DNA from: an uncultured Prevotellaceae bacterium
GTDB taxonomy: Bacteria; Bacteroidota; Bacteroidia; Bacteroidales; Bacteroidaceae
Assembly: GCA_947165505.1 (NCBI GenBank)
Contig: CAMVAT010000023.1
Span: forward strand, 1-43,747
Length of the DNA stretch: 43,747 nt
Direction of reading: 5' to 3'
The notes under the pieces are model-generated. The model had not been told where the DNA came from, did no database searches, and saw only the letters and a list, made by a program, of their open reading frames with translations. A program made the translations under genes and the position numbers. This document shows, piece by piece, positions 17,751 to 26,998 of the stretch (the stretch's first letter is position 1; every line of letters starts with the position of its first letter).

Positions 17751-18420
17751 GTGGTTCATCAGAATACTGCTCGTGATGCTGTCGGTGTCGCCTGCCTGCG
17801 GGCAGACGACACAACAGCTGCGCGACTCGCTCTCGACCCTCATACGGCAGATAGAGCAGAATAAGAACAGTGTGGACCTGCGCTTGCAAAAGGCGGCGCT
17901 CAACATGCAACTGCAGCAGTGGGAGTATGCCAAAGACGAATATTCAGAAGTGTTGAGGATGGATAAGGGCAATCTCACGGCGTTGCGCTTCCGTGGCTAT
18001 GCCCACGAGCGGATGGGCAACTACAATTTTGCCAGGGCCGACTACGAGGCATTTCTCAAAGAGGTGCCCGACCATTTCGAAACGCTCCTCGGACTGGCGT
18101 TGCTCAACCAGAAAGACAAGCATTTCACCGAGGCGATGGACCAAATCAACCGAGTGGTTGAGATGTTTCCCGACAACGCCGTGGCTTACGCGGCACGAGC
18201 AGGCATCGAACTGGAACGCGGCCTGAACGAACTGGCTGAGTATGACTTCTCCGAGGCGATACGATACGATGAGGAGAATGCTGACTACTGGCTCGACAGG
18301 GCCGAGGTGCGCATCTCGCTGGGCAGAAAAAAAGAGGCACTGGCCGACATCCACCAGGCGATGAGCCTCGGAGTGGCCAGAGCCGATGTAGAGCACCTGC
18401 TCAAACGCTGCCGTAAGTAA
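17743..18420 (+). CDS. exported TPR-repeat protein
   Basis: A 225-residue protein with a hydrophobic N-terminal signal (residues 4-18) ending SPACGQ, which may be a lipoprotein or a signal peptidase I site. It is followed by about five tetratricopeptide repeats (around 45-215) with the W/L-G-A-F-A-P pattern, such as [26 protein letters not shown]. TPRs mediate protein-protein contacts; no partner is evident. The ATG at 17743 lies inside the end of leuB (8-nt overlap), so it is translationally coupled to leucine synthesis although an exported TPR protein has no obvious part in it. It converges on nudC with a 3-nt gap. Confidence 0.88.
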   Translation: MNKWFIRILLVMLSVSPACGQTTQQLRDSLSTLIRQIEQNKNSVDLRLQKAALNMQLQQWEYAKDEYSEVLRMDKGNLTALRFRGYAHERMGNYNFARADYEAFLKEVPDHFETLLGLALLNQKDKHFTEAMDQINRVVEMFPDNAVAYAARAGIELERGLNELAEYDFSEAIRYDEENADYWLDRAEVRISLGRKKEALADIHQAMSLGVARADVEHLLKRCRK

Positions 18421-18423
18421 GCG

Positions 18424-19200
18424 CTATCCTTTCTTCTCCTCCAGCCAGTGGTCTATCAACTGACGGGCGATAGACAGCTTCTCGGGTATCTCTGGCAGCG
18501 AACGGTAGTGGAACCAGCCGCCGTCGGCTATCTCTGACCGTTGCAGGTGCAACTCGCCGCCATCGTATTCCGCATAGAAACCCACCATCAGACCGCAAGG
18601 GTAGGGCCACGGCTGACTGCTGTGATAACGGATGTTTTTCAACCGGATGCCGGTCTCTTCCATCGCTTCGCGCGCCACGGCCTCTTCCAGTGTTTCGCCG
18701 GTCTCAACAAAACCGGCCACCAAACCGAAAAACTTCCTCTTGAAGTTGTTGGCGCGTATCAGCAGCACTTCATCGCCGCGCGATATCAGACAGATGACGG
18801 CGGTGGCCAACTGAGGCCACACCTCCTTGCCGCATTGTTCGCAGCGTTTGGAGATGTCGGTGTGAAGGCGCATCATGCCGCCGCATACACCGCAATATTT
18901 GGTGTTTGCATCCCAATAGAGTATCTCCTGACATTTGCCCGCCTTCAAATATTCCTCCATCGGCAGGTGCTGATACGAGGTGCGCAGGGGCATGGTCACA
19001 TATCGGGTGTCGGTCATGGGAGGCATGATCTGATAGGTCTCCACTTCGCCGTCGGATAGCGGAGGCGAGATGTGGTGGATCTTCGTCCACGGGTGTATCG
19101 TCGTGGGCGGCTCTTCCTGATATGGGATGGAATAGGTGCCGTCGGCATGTCTTTCCAACAGCAGTTCATTCTGGCAAAATACAAACCAATATTTCTTCAT
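18424..19200 (-). CDS. nudC: NAD(+)/NADH pyrophosphatase (RNA deNADding Nudix enzyme)
   Basis: NudC hydrolyses NAD(H) to NMN(H) plus AMP and removes NAD caps from RNA 5' ends. The 258-residue protein has the NudC layout: an N-terminal domain, and a four-cysteine zinc ribbon (CGVC and CEQC, around residues 102-125). The Nudix box runs GFVETGETLEEAVAREAMEETG. The family-specific SQPWPYP motif follows shortly after the box and separates NudC from other Nudix enzymes. The gene is leftward and followed by 8-mer repeats on its upstream side. Confidence 0.95.
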   Translation of the reverse strand: MKKYWFVFCQNELLLERHADGTYSIPYQEEPPTTIHPWTKIHHISPPLSDGEVETYQIMPPMTDTRYVTMPLRTSYQHLPMEEYLKAGKCQEILYWDANTKYCGVCGGMMRLHTDISKRCEQCGKEVWPQLATAVICLISRGDEVLLIRANNFKRKFFGLVAGFVETGETLEEAVAREAMEETGIRLKNIRYHSSQPWPYPCGLMVGFYAEYDGGELHLQRSEIADGGWFHYRSLPEIPEKLSIARQLIDHWLEEKKG

Positions 19201-19216
19201 GATTTTTTAGTCTTTT

Positions 19217-19264
19217 GTTATCACGTTATCACGCTATCACGTCATCACGTCATTACGTCATTGC
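19217..19264. repeat. tandem 8-mer array (GTYATCAC-like, six units)
   Basis: Six consecutive 8-bp units: GTTATCAC twice, GCTATCAC, GTCATCAC, GTCATTAC and GTCATTGC. They drift progressively from left to right. The array fills the gap between nudC and the phosphoesterase gene and overlaps the latter's stop codon (19258-19260). Confidence 0.85.
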
Positions 19265-20937
19265 ATCCCCCCGAACAGCAATTTCTTATCTCGCTCCAGT
19301 GCGGGGCGTGTCCATGTTTCGGGCACAAAGCGCCAGTTGTCATGGGCCTGCGGGTCTAATTCACCCTTCTCTTTTATTTCGTGCATTAGATAATAACGCT
19401 GGTCGTGCTCGCTGCGGTAAACGATGCGCTCGGCTATCTGCTCAAAAGGAATGCCGGCACCCTTGGTCAGCAGTTCGCCGCCGCCATTGCCACGGTAGCT
19501 GTTCATAGCCACATGATACCATCTCTCGGCAGAGAAAGGCTCTCCGTTGCTCATCTGCATGATATGCACTCTCTCGCCACGAGGGCGGGTCACATCCACC
19601 TCGTAGTCGATGCCGGCGGCACTCTCGAAATTGAAGGCCAGATTGTCAAAGAGATAGCGCTTGCCTGTGCTCGTGTCTGATTCCGACAGCAGGATGATAT
19701 GGTCATCGGCCGAGTGCATCGTGCCCACCCACAGACCGTAACTCATCTCTAACAGTTGGTGTATCTCATGTCCCGTCATGCGCAGCACATAGATCTGATT
19801 CTCATATTTGTAGAGATTAAACAGGTCGCTGATGCGCACATCGCCGGCTTCGATGCGGGTGTCGAAGGTCAACGGGGCGTTCAACGAGATGTCGGCGCCG
19901 GTGACCTTGAGTTGCACGTCGTGGATGAAGTCGGTGAGGGGGGCACTGCCGAAATAGCAGTCGCGGGTATAGAGGGTGTGGGCGAATCGGCCGATGATGC
20001 GCTCTATGTATGTTTTCACCTGGTCGGCATCTGGTTGGAAATAGCGTGTGAAGTCGGGGTCGGGGGTGTACGACTTGACCGACCGCAGACCGCCCCGCAT
20101 CGAGCGGAGGGCATGGCTCGAAGGGTCGAAGCGCACTTCGGCCTCTGCCACCAGATGGGCATTCGACGAGGGGGCTAAGCACAGCACCCGGCGGCCCGAC
20201 GGACTATCTATCCAGTCGTTGTGACTGAGGTGGTCGTGACCGTAAAACACGAGGTCGAAACCCTCCACTGCGCTCACCACGTGCTGTGTGGCGTTCTCCT
20301 CATAGTCGGGCGTGGTGATGCCTCCCTCTTTGCCTGAATGAAACAGACCCACCAGCAGGTCGGGGTGCTCGCGCTCACGGATGACTTTCGTCCAATGGCG
20401 GGCGGTGGTAGTCATCTCCTCAAAACGGAGTCCGTGCCACAGGTCATGGTGCAGCCAATGGGGGATGGCGGCGGTCAACAGTCCCAAGACGGCGATGCGG
20501 ATGCCGCTTCGCTCCACTATGGCATAGGGCTGCAGGTAGGGCTGTCCGGTGTGTGCGTCGATGACATTGGCTCCCAGCATGGGGAAGTCGCACTCGGCTA
20601 TCCATTTGTCATAGACGGGGTGCCCGGTCTCAACGTCATGGTTGCCGATGGTTTGGGCATCGTAGCCCATATAGTTATATACTCTTGCGGCCAGGTTGGG
20701 CTGTTCTGTGTTCACGTAGTTGTTGTAGTAGCAGGTGGGCTGTCCTTGCAGGATATCTCCGTTGTCGAGCAATACCACCTGTCCGTCGTATCGTATGTTC
20801 TCGTTCTTGATATAGGTGAATACCCGGGCCAGACTGCCTTCGAGCGGCTGCCGGTTGATGTAGTCGTAAGGGAAGATGCAACCATGCACGTCGCTGGTCG
20901 CTATCAGTTTGATGATGATTTCGTCGGTGTGCTTCAT
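19258..20937 (-). CDS. 5'-nucleotidase / 2',3'-cyclic phosphodiesterase-type metallophosphoesterase
   Basis: A 559-residue two-domain UshA/CpdB-like protein. The N-terminal calcineurin-type domain has all the metal-site blocks: SDVHG (about residue 15), DNGD (about 58), GNHD (about 97), FHSG and YGHDH. The C-terminal 5'-nucleotidase domain begins near 320. It carries NAPLTFDTRI, the substrate-stacking region GLWVGTMH, and MNSYRGNGGG. The family hydrolyses nucleotides or cyclic nucleotides, usually in the periplasm. No signal peptide is visible at the chosen ATG, so export is doubtful. It starts 4 nt downstream of the tamB stop and is probably in the same transcript. Confidence 0.9.
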   Translation of the reverse strand: MKHTDEIIIKLIATSDVHGCIFPYDYINRQPLEGSLARVFTYIKNENIRYDGQVVLLDNGDILQGQPTCYYNNYVNTEQPNLAARVYNYMGYDAQTIGNHDVETGHPVYDKWIAECDFPMLGANVIDAHTGQPYLQPYAIVERSGIRIAVLGLLTAAIPHWLHHDLWHGLRFEEMTTTARHWTKVIREREHPDLLVGLFHSGKEGGITTPDYEENATQHVVSAVEGFDLVFYGHDHLSHNDWIDSPSGRRVLCLAPSSNAHLVAEAEVRFDPSSHALRSMRGGLRSVKSYTPDPDFTRYFQPDADQVKTYIERIIGRFAHTLYTRDCYFGSAPLTDFIHDVQLKVTGADISLNAPLTFDTRIEAGDVRISDLFNLYKYENQIYVLRMTGHEIHQLLEMSYGLWVGTMHSADDHIILLSESDTSTGKRYLFDNLAFNFESAAGIDYEVDVTRPRGERVHIMQMSNGEPFSAERWYHVAMNSYRGNGGGELLTKGAGIPFEQIAERIVYRSEHDQRYYLMHEIKEKGELDPQAHDNWRFVPETWTRPALERDKKLLFGGMQ

Positions 20938-20940
20938 GGC

Positions 20941-23900
20941 TTATTCGTCTTGGGATGGGGCTACGGCTGGCTGTGCCGGACTCTTTTCCTGCTGTGTCGG
21001 GGTCTCGTCTTGTGGTGTCAGACTCTCGTCTTGCTGTTTCGGGCTCTCGTCTTGTTTTGTCTGCGGTTGCTTGCTCTTTCTGCCGATCAAATCACGCCAG
21101 CCGTTAAAATCCTTTTTCATGATGAGGCCTAACCCCTGTGTGTTCAGACTGTTTTTCGTGAAATAGCGGTCGTTGGTCTGGTTATAGACGCGCACGGCTA
21201 AATTGCCGCTGGGGTAGAGCAGGTAGCGCACGTCGAAGTCGCCGATGAAACTGGTGGTGGCATTCGCATTGTCGCGATAGCCGAACTGTCCGTTGATGAG
21301 CAGGCGGTTGTTGAGCAGCCGGCCGCTGAGGATACCTTCATATTCGGCATTGTTCCAGCCTTCGTCGCCGGTGGATATGTTGGCGCCGAAATTCCAGTTG
21401 CTGTTATTGATGAAACTGCTCAGCACGTTGTTGATCTGCTGGCTGATGGTGCCGCTGAGCAGGCTCTGCATGGCCAGGCTGGTCTGGCTTTGCGCCCCTT
21501 CGTTCATCTGGGTGTTGTTTTGCGAGTAGAAACGGCCGATGGTGAGCAGGTAGATGACCTGTTGGTTCAGTTCTTCTTCGCTGTTGATCAGACTGTGCAC
21601 CATCTGCTGTGCGTCGGTGCTGAGGCTGGGCATCTCCATGTCGAACTCTACCGACGGAGCGTTGGCGGTGCCTTTGATGTTCATCAGGCAATTTACGCGC
21701 ACGTTGTTCGAGGTGAAATTGCGCCCGATGTTCAAATCCGACAGCGACACGCCGTTGACCGTATAGACCGCTTTCAGGTCGAGGGGGGCATCATAGGGGT
21801 CGCCGCCAAAGGCGATGGTGCCGCCAGGCTGAAATTGGAAGTCTTTTTTGATGAGGTTTTGGATGGTCATCTTATAGATGCCGTGATCGACCTCGTATTT
21901 GCCGAAAATATTGAAGGCGCCTTTGTTGAAATAGTTGGCTTTCAGCACACCGCTGCCGTTGAGCGCGATATAGTCGCCACTCTCGGCGTTCATCAGCAGA
22001 CGGAGGGTGGCATCGGGTGTGGCATTGATCAGCATGTTCATGTGCAGGTCGGCGGGCAGTTGATACTGCGGGGCGCTCTTGGTGTCTGTGCCGTCGTCGT
22101 CGGGTATCACGTCGCGGGTGGTATAGCCGCCACGCTCGGCGGTGACATCGTTCCAATGGATGAACTCTTGCTTCTTCAGCGAGGCAGGACTCGACACGTC
22201 ATAATAAAACACGGTGTTCTTCTGCGGGGTGGCGTTCACATCGATGACCACCTCGCCGCTCTTGCCCCGTATCTGGCAGTCGCCGGTGGCATAGACGGTG
22301 CCGCAGAAGGTGTTGCCTCCGTAGTCTTGATGATCATATACCAGCATGTTGTCGGCATGTACGCCGAGGTCGTAGGTCCAACTGCCTAAGTGTTTGTGGC
22401 CCACATGACCTTGCAGCCGCGCGCGGTGCCCGTCGCGGTCGGTCAGCGTCTCGCCGCGGAAGTAGATGTTGTCGGGCGTGAAGTCGATCGTGTCGTTCAC
22501 CATGGTATAGGTGGTATGCAGGCTCTTCACGCCTATGTCGCCATTGGCTACCACCTGGCCTTCAAGGTTGGGCTCTTTGAATGTGCCCAACAGATGCAGG
22601 CGGCCATGCACGTGGGCACCGATGTCGCAAAGGAAATTGCCGCAGTATTTCTCCAGAAAGTCTATCTTGGTGCCTTGGGTGTTAAAGTGAAGGTCGAAGG
22701 TGGTGGGCGACAGGATGATGCCGCCGGTGATAAACGTCTTCGACAAGGGTCCGTTGTCGGCGATGGCGTCAAACGTCAGTTTGTTGTCGCTCTTCTTCCA
22801 CCCGATAAGGGCCGTGAGGTCGCCAAACGTGCCTTTCGAGAATGAAAAGTGATCGACTCGCAGACGGCATGCCGCCTCGGGGGCGTCATAGAGCGAGGTG
22901 ATGTAACCGGTGCCCGAGGCAATGCCGCCAAATTCTACATTCTTGGCGTTGAGCAGGCTGGATAGATAGTTCAGGTCAACCTGGTGTATGTCTATCTTCA
23001 CGCTGTCGGCTTCGTGCGGACGCACTTTGCCGCTGAACGTGATCTGCTGCTGTTCGTTGTTGAGCGAGAAATGGTCTATCACCAACTGGTCGTCGGCATA
23101 TAATATGTCAGAGGGGAGCAGCGTCCATGAGGTGTTGCCCAGTTGCAGGTCAGACTCGTGCACCTTCACGTGCATGTTCCAACGGCCGTCGTCACCTCGC
23201 AGAAAGGCGGTGTTGGCCGACACACGGCCGCGAAGCTGGCGCGTGCTGCCGTGGTTGTTGAATCCTATCTCGGAGAAGAGGTCGTTGTCCGAGGCGGTGG
23301 CATGCACGGTCAGGTCGAGCGATTGGCCGTTGGCTTGCTGCCGTTTGAGGGTCGCGTCTGCATAGATGGTGTCGAGGGCGGTGTGCAGATTGATCAGGCC
23401 GTCGGTATAGTGCTGGCTGCTGTATGAGATGTCGGGCAGCGTGGCGGTCAGGCTCATCGTCCGTTGCTCATCGTCGATGCTTCCTTCGATATGGATGGGG
23501 GTATGCACGGTCACGGGCTGATTGAATACTTTTTGCAGCCATTCGCCGTCATACACGTCGGCAGTCAACGACAGTTGGTTGTGCGGAGCAGGGCCTCCGG
23601 TGCTTTTCTTGAAGGGCGAGGCGGGCAACTGGTCGCCAATGATGTTCATGATGCTGGCGGGCAATGTCTGGATGTCAAACCGCCCTTCGGCGTCTATGTC
23701 GGCGAAGTCGCTGCTGAGCCGTAAATAATGTTGGGCGCTCTGCTGCTGAACCTGAAGCGACAGATGGTTGAACGAAAAGTCGGAATGGCTCGAACGCATG
23801 GCGAAATTCCTGATTTCGGCGCTGCCGCTGACGTCGCTCAGGCGACGACCGTTCAGATCGGCGGTGATGTCGAAGTCATAGGTCTCGTCTGCATGCCGGT

Positions 23901-25518
23901 GGGGCAGTCCGAAAGCCGAAGGGGAGAAATGCCGCACCTGAGCTTCCAGGTTGGCCAGATAGGGCTGTTCGTTCATGTTCACACGGCCCTTGAATTGGAG
24001 CTGGCCATCGGGGGAGTCCATCGACAGGGTGCCGTCGAACGACCGTTGGTGGTAGGTGCCGTTCAAGGATACGTTCTGATAGCGATGCTCCCCATATTCC
24101 AGCAGGTCGATGTCGCCTTGGGCCGTCAGCGTCATGTCGCGGTGCACGGGCCACGTGCCAGCCAACTGTATGTCGGCCGCGACGGTGCCTATCGGCTGGT
24201 CGGGCAACAGTCCGCTTAGGTCAAAACGGGGCGTTGACACCTGCGACGTGAATCGCTGCGAGGCTGCCTCAAACGTCAGGTCGGCGGTGCCCATGTCGCT
24301 GCTCAGATGGCCTTTTGCGCTGAGTCGGTCGCTGCCGCCGTAGCTGAAATCTCCACGCAGAGTGGTATGCCCTAACCGCGCCAGCTGCGGCGGGAGCGAG
24401 TGGGCTATGTTCATGTCGTCGAGCAACTGAAGGGCGGTGGGGACGTGGACAGACGCTTCCGACAGATGGGCCGACCACGTGGGGTGGGGGGCGGTGAGCG
24501 ACAGGGTGGCATCGCCGCCAATGGCTATCTGATTGTCGCTCGAGGTGAGCTGGAATCCTTTGATGTCGCATCGACGCCCGCGACCGTCGTAGTGCATCGA
24601 CACGTGAAACGGTGAGGTGTAGGTGCGCAGGTTCGGACGGAAAAAGGCAAGGTCTGACAACTGTATGGTGGAGGGCGCGATTTCGCCTGAGTAGGTGAGT
24701 GAGTCGGTCTGCAGTCGTCCGTCTTTGACTTGGTAGTCAAAGACCAGGTCCTGAAGCGCCAAGGTGCTGTTGGGCAGTTCGATACGCAACTCTTTTGAAC
24801 GGGCTTGGTGCGCATCGGCCTTGATATCAAAAGTCAACGAACGGATGTTCAAGCCCGAACGCTCTTTGAATGCGAGTTTCTTGATATTCAGGTCGATGCC
24901 GTCGTCGGTGAGCTCGTTCAGGATGAAATGTCCGCTCAAATCGCTCACGGATAGGTGCGAGGCGTCGAACACATCGCGTGTGGGCTGGTTCTTGCAGTCA
25001 TAGCGCAGGGTGCCGTTGCGCACAATCAGCGAGCGGATAGACAGGTGCAGGGGGCGGCGCTTGCCGTCTTTGCTGCGCAGTGAATCAAGGGCGTATTGGC
25101 AGTTGAGCGGTGCCGACACACTGTCGCGGTAGAGCTGCAGGCGCAGGCCGAACACCTGGGCTGAAGTGATGGATATATCGCCGTCGAAGAGGGGCAGCAA
25201 CTCCACCTTGGCCGAGAGGCGCGTGGCGCCAAGCATCTTCTGGTCAGACTGGTCGTACACCTGTACGTCGTCCATGGTGATGCGGCTTAAACCGATGTTC
25301 AGACGGCCTATCTCTACTTTAGAACCAATCTTGTCCGACACATACGACGCCGCCACACCGCCCAGATACGTTTGTACGGCGGGGATGCGGAGCAATACAT
25401 AAACGAATACGATGAACCCGATGAGTGTCCATAATATCGTTCGGAATATATGGCTGAATCGTCTGATGGCTTTATTTTTTTTGCAAAAATACACCAAAAA
25501 AACGTGATGAGACCACAA
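20941..25518 (-). CDS. tamB: TamB/YtfN-family translocation and assembly module protein
   Basis: A 1525-codon frame for a very large TamB (DUF490) protein. It has an N-terminal signal anchor (TILWTLIGFIVFVYVLL, about 27-43) followed by AsmA-like and long beta-rich repeats that form a hydrophobic groove. The conserved TamB C-terminal domain includes FNIFGKYEVDHGIYKM and the GRLLNNRLLINGQFGYRDN region. In proteobacteria TamB bridges the inner and outer membranes for phospholipid transport or autotransporter assembly. The tail has an odd low-complexity repeat of QDE(S/T) units. The start is uncertain. The frame begins with TTG at 25518, and a TATTTTTG promoter-like element lies at 25484-25491 inside the frame. 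No ATG occurs before the anchor. Confidence 0.88.
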   Translation of the reverse strand: MWSHHVFLVYFCKKNKAIRRFSHIFRTILWTLIGFIVFVYVLLRIPAVQTYLGGVAASYVSDKIGSKVEIGRLNIGLSRITMDDVQVYDQSDQKMLGATRLSAKVELLPLFDGDISITSAQVFGLRLQLYRDSVSAPLNCQYALDSLRSKDGKRRPLHLSIRSLIVRNGTLRYDCKNQPTRDVFDASHLSVSDLSGHFILNELTDDGIDLNIKKLAFKERSGLNIRSLTFDIKADAHQARSKELRIELPNSTLALQDLVFDYQVKDGRLQTDSLTYSGEIAPSTIQLSDLAFFRPNLRTYTSPFHVSMHYDGRGRRCDIKGFQLTSSDNQIAIGGDATLSLTAPHPTWSAHLSEASVHVPTALQLLDDMNIAHSLPPQLARLGHTTLRGDFSYGGSDRLSAKGHLSSDMGTADLTFEAASQRFTSQVSTPRFDLSGLLPDQPIGTVAADIQLAGTWPVHRDMTLTAQGDIDLLEYGEHRYQNVSLNGTYHQRSFDGTLSMDSPDGQLQFKGRVNMNEQPYLANLEAQVRHFSPSAFGLPHRHADETYDFDITADLNGRRLSDVSGSAEIRNFAMRSSHSDFSFNHLSLQVQQQSAQHYLRLSSDFADIDAEGRFDIQTLPASIMNIIGDQLPASPFKKSTGGPAPHNQLSLTADVYDGEWLQKVFNQPVTVHTPIHIEGSIDDEQRTMSLTATLPDISYSSQHYTDGLINLHTALDTIYADATLKRQQANGQSLDLTVHATASDNDLFSEIGFNNHGSTRQLRGRVSANTAFLRGDDGRWNMHVKVHESDLQLGNTSWTLLPSDILYADDQLVIDHFSLNNEQQQITFSGKVRPHEADSVKIDIHQVDLNYLSSLLNAKNVEFGGIASGTGYITSLYDAPEAACRLRVDHFSFSKGTFGDLTALIGWKKSDNKLTFDAIADNGPLSKTFITGGIILSPTTFDLHFNTQGTKIDFLEKYCGNFLCDIGAHVHGRLHLLGTFKEPNLEGQVVANGDIGVKSLHTTYTMVNDTIDFTPDNIYFRGETLTDRDGHRARLQGHVGHKHLGSWTYDLGVHADNMLVYDHQDYGGNTFCGTVYATGDCQIRGKSGEVVIDVNATPQKNTVFYYDVSSPASLKKQEFIHWNDVTAERGGYTTRDVIPDDDGTDTKSAPQYQLPADLHMNMLINATPDATLRLLMNAESGDYIALNGSGVLKANYFNKGAFNIFGKYEVDHGIYKMTIQNLIKKDFQFQPGGTIAFGGDPYDAPLDLKAVYTVNGVSLSDLNIGRNFTSNNVRVNCLMNIKGTANAPSVEFDMEMPSLSTDAQQMVHSLINSEEELNQQVIYLLTIGRFYSQNNTQMNEGAQSQTSLAMQSLLSGTISQQINNVLSSFINNSNWNFGANISTGDEGWNNAEYEGILSGRLLNNRLLINGQFGYRDNANATTSFIGDFDVRYLLYPSGNLAVRVYNQTNDRYFTKNSLNTQGLGLIMKKDFNGWRDLIGRKSKQPQTKQDESPKQQDESLTPQDETPTQQEKSPAQPAVAPSQDE
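25484..25491 (-). promoter_or_regulatory. possible tamB promoter -7 element within the ORF start
   Basis: The minus strand reads TATTTTTG followed by CAAA. If real, translation must begin downstream of about 25478, where no ATG, GTG or TTG precedes the membrane anchor. This conflicts with the TTG and GTG starts at 25518 and 25494. Confidence 0.35.
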
Positions 25519-25555
25519 AACGTCTTTTTTTCTTTTCTGTATATAGTTTTTTTTG

Positions 25556-25563
25556 TAATTTTG
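25556..25563 (+). promoter_or_regulatory. nqr operon promoter -7 element
   Basis: TAATTTTG followed by CAGA. The -33 region is weak. The leader of about 75 nt carries a small perfect hairpin, GAGACG (25581-25586) pairing with CGTCTC (25592-25597), with no T run after it. It is therefore a 5' UTR stem and not a terminator. Confidence 0.6.
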
Positions 25564-25641
25564 CAGAGTTTTTAAAGATTGAGACGTTTACCGTCTCCCA
25601 CACACTCTTGATTTTATCGTTATTATCATCAATAGTATTTT

Positions 25642-26994
25642 ATGTCGAAAGTAATTAAATTAAGGAAAGGCTTAGACATCAATCTGAAGGGAAAGGCTCA
25701 GCGTGAATGCCTGCACGTCAAGTCGGATGGCCTATGCGCCTTGGTGCCTGACTTCTTCGTGGGGCTGACCCCGAAAGTCGTGGTCAAAGAGGGCGACAAG
25801 GTGCTGGCGGGCGACCCTTTGTTTGTGGATAAGAAATTTCCGGAAGTGGCTTTTGCGGCACCTGTCAGCGGCACGGTATGTAGCGTGAAGAGGGGTGAGC
25901 GCAGAAAACTTCTTAGCGTGACCATCCAGGCGGATGAGAAAATCAGTTACAAAGACTTTGGCAAGAACGACGTCAGCAAAATGAATGGCGACGACGTGCT
26001 GAAATGCCTCTTGCAGGCCGGCCTCTTCGGCTGGATCAATCAATTGCCTTACGCTGTCACGGCTACGCCCGACAAACAGCCTAAGGCTATCTTTGTCAGT
26101 ACGCTGCGCGACATGCCGCTGGCTGCCGACTTCGAATACGAGCTGGAGGGCAATGAGGAGGCTTTCCAGACCGGACTGACGGCGCTCGCTAAGATGGCGA
26201 AGACCTATCTGGGCATCGGCGCACGGCAGAGCGCATCGGCGCTCACACAGGCTAAAGACGTGGAACTGACGGCGTTCGACGGACCCTGCCCCGCAGGCAA
26301 TGTCGGGGTGCACGTCAACCATCTCGACCCTGTCAACAAGGGTGAGACGGTGTGGACGGTCGATCCCTCCGCGGTCATCTTCATCGGAAGGCTCTTCCTG
26401 ACCGGGCATGTCGATCTGCGCAGGAAAATCGCCGTGGCGGGCAGCGAGGTCAAGCAGCCGGCATACGTCGAGGCGGTGGTCGGACAGTCGCTCAAGTCGG
26501 TGCTCGGCACACAGCTCGAGGGCAAGGAGCATATCCGCATCATCAACGGCAACCCCCTGACGGGTACGCCCGACACGCTCGACGGATTCATCGGGGCGCA
26601 TACCTCAGAGGTCACCGTGATACCCGAGGGCGACAACCGTGATGAGTTCATCGGATGGATCATGCCCCGGTTCAACGAATTCTCTGCCAACAGAAGCTAC
26701 TTCAGCTGGCTCTTCGGCAAAAAGAAAGAATATACCCTCGACGCACGTGTCAAAGGCGGCGAACGGCACATGATCATGAGCGGCGAATACGACCGGGTGT
26801 TCCCCATGGATATCTATCCCGAATATCTCATCAAGGCCATCATCGCCGGGGATATCGACAAGATGGAGCAACTGGGCATTTACGAGGTGGCTCCCGAAGA
26901 TTTCGCCGTGGCTGAGTTTGTCGATTCGTCGAAACTCGAACTGCAGCGCATCGTCAGGGAGGGCTTGAATATGTTACGGAAAGAAAACGCATAA
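25642..26994 (+). CDS. nqrA: Na+-translocating NADH:quinone oxidoreductase subunit A
   Basis: NqrA is the peripheral, cytoplasmic subunit of the sodium pump that oxidises NADH and reduces quinone while exporting Na+. It has 450 residues and no membrane spans. The N-terminus (KGLDINLKGKAQ) and the RnfC-like barrel region near residues 50-80 (KVLAGDPLFVDKKFPEVAFAAPVSGTV) are typical of NqrA. It opens a complete six-gene cluster, ending 4 nt before nqrB. The upstream TAATTTTG element is the operon promoter. Confidence 0.96.
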   Translation: MSKVIKLRKGLDINLKGKAQRECLHVKSDGLCALVPDFFVGLTPKVVVKEGDKVLAGDPLFVDKKFPEVAFAAPVSGTVCSVKRGERRKLLSVTIQADEKISYKDFGKNDVSKMNGDDVLKCLLQAGLFGWINQLPYAVTATPDKQPKAIFVSTLRDMPLAADFEYELEGNEEAFQTGLTALAKMAKTYLGIGARQSASALTQAKDVELTAFDGPCPAGNVGVHVNHLDPVNKGETVWTVDPSAVIFIGRLFLTGHVDLRRKIAVAGSEVKQPAYVEAVVGQSLKSVLGTQLEGKEHIRIINGNPLTGTPDTLDGFIGAHTSEVTVIPEGDNRDEFIGWIMPRFNEFSANRSYFSWLFGKKKEYTLDARVKGGERHMIMSGEYDRVFPMDIYPEYLIKAIIAGDIDKMEQLGIYEVAPEDFAVAEFVDSSKLELQRIVREGLNMLRKENA

Positions 26995-26998
26995 CGAT

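Noticed and set aside
25581..25597. Hairpin in the nqr leader as an attenuator or riboswitch
   Set aside because: It is a lone 6-bp stem without a T run, competing helix or leader peptide.
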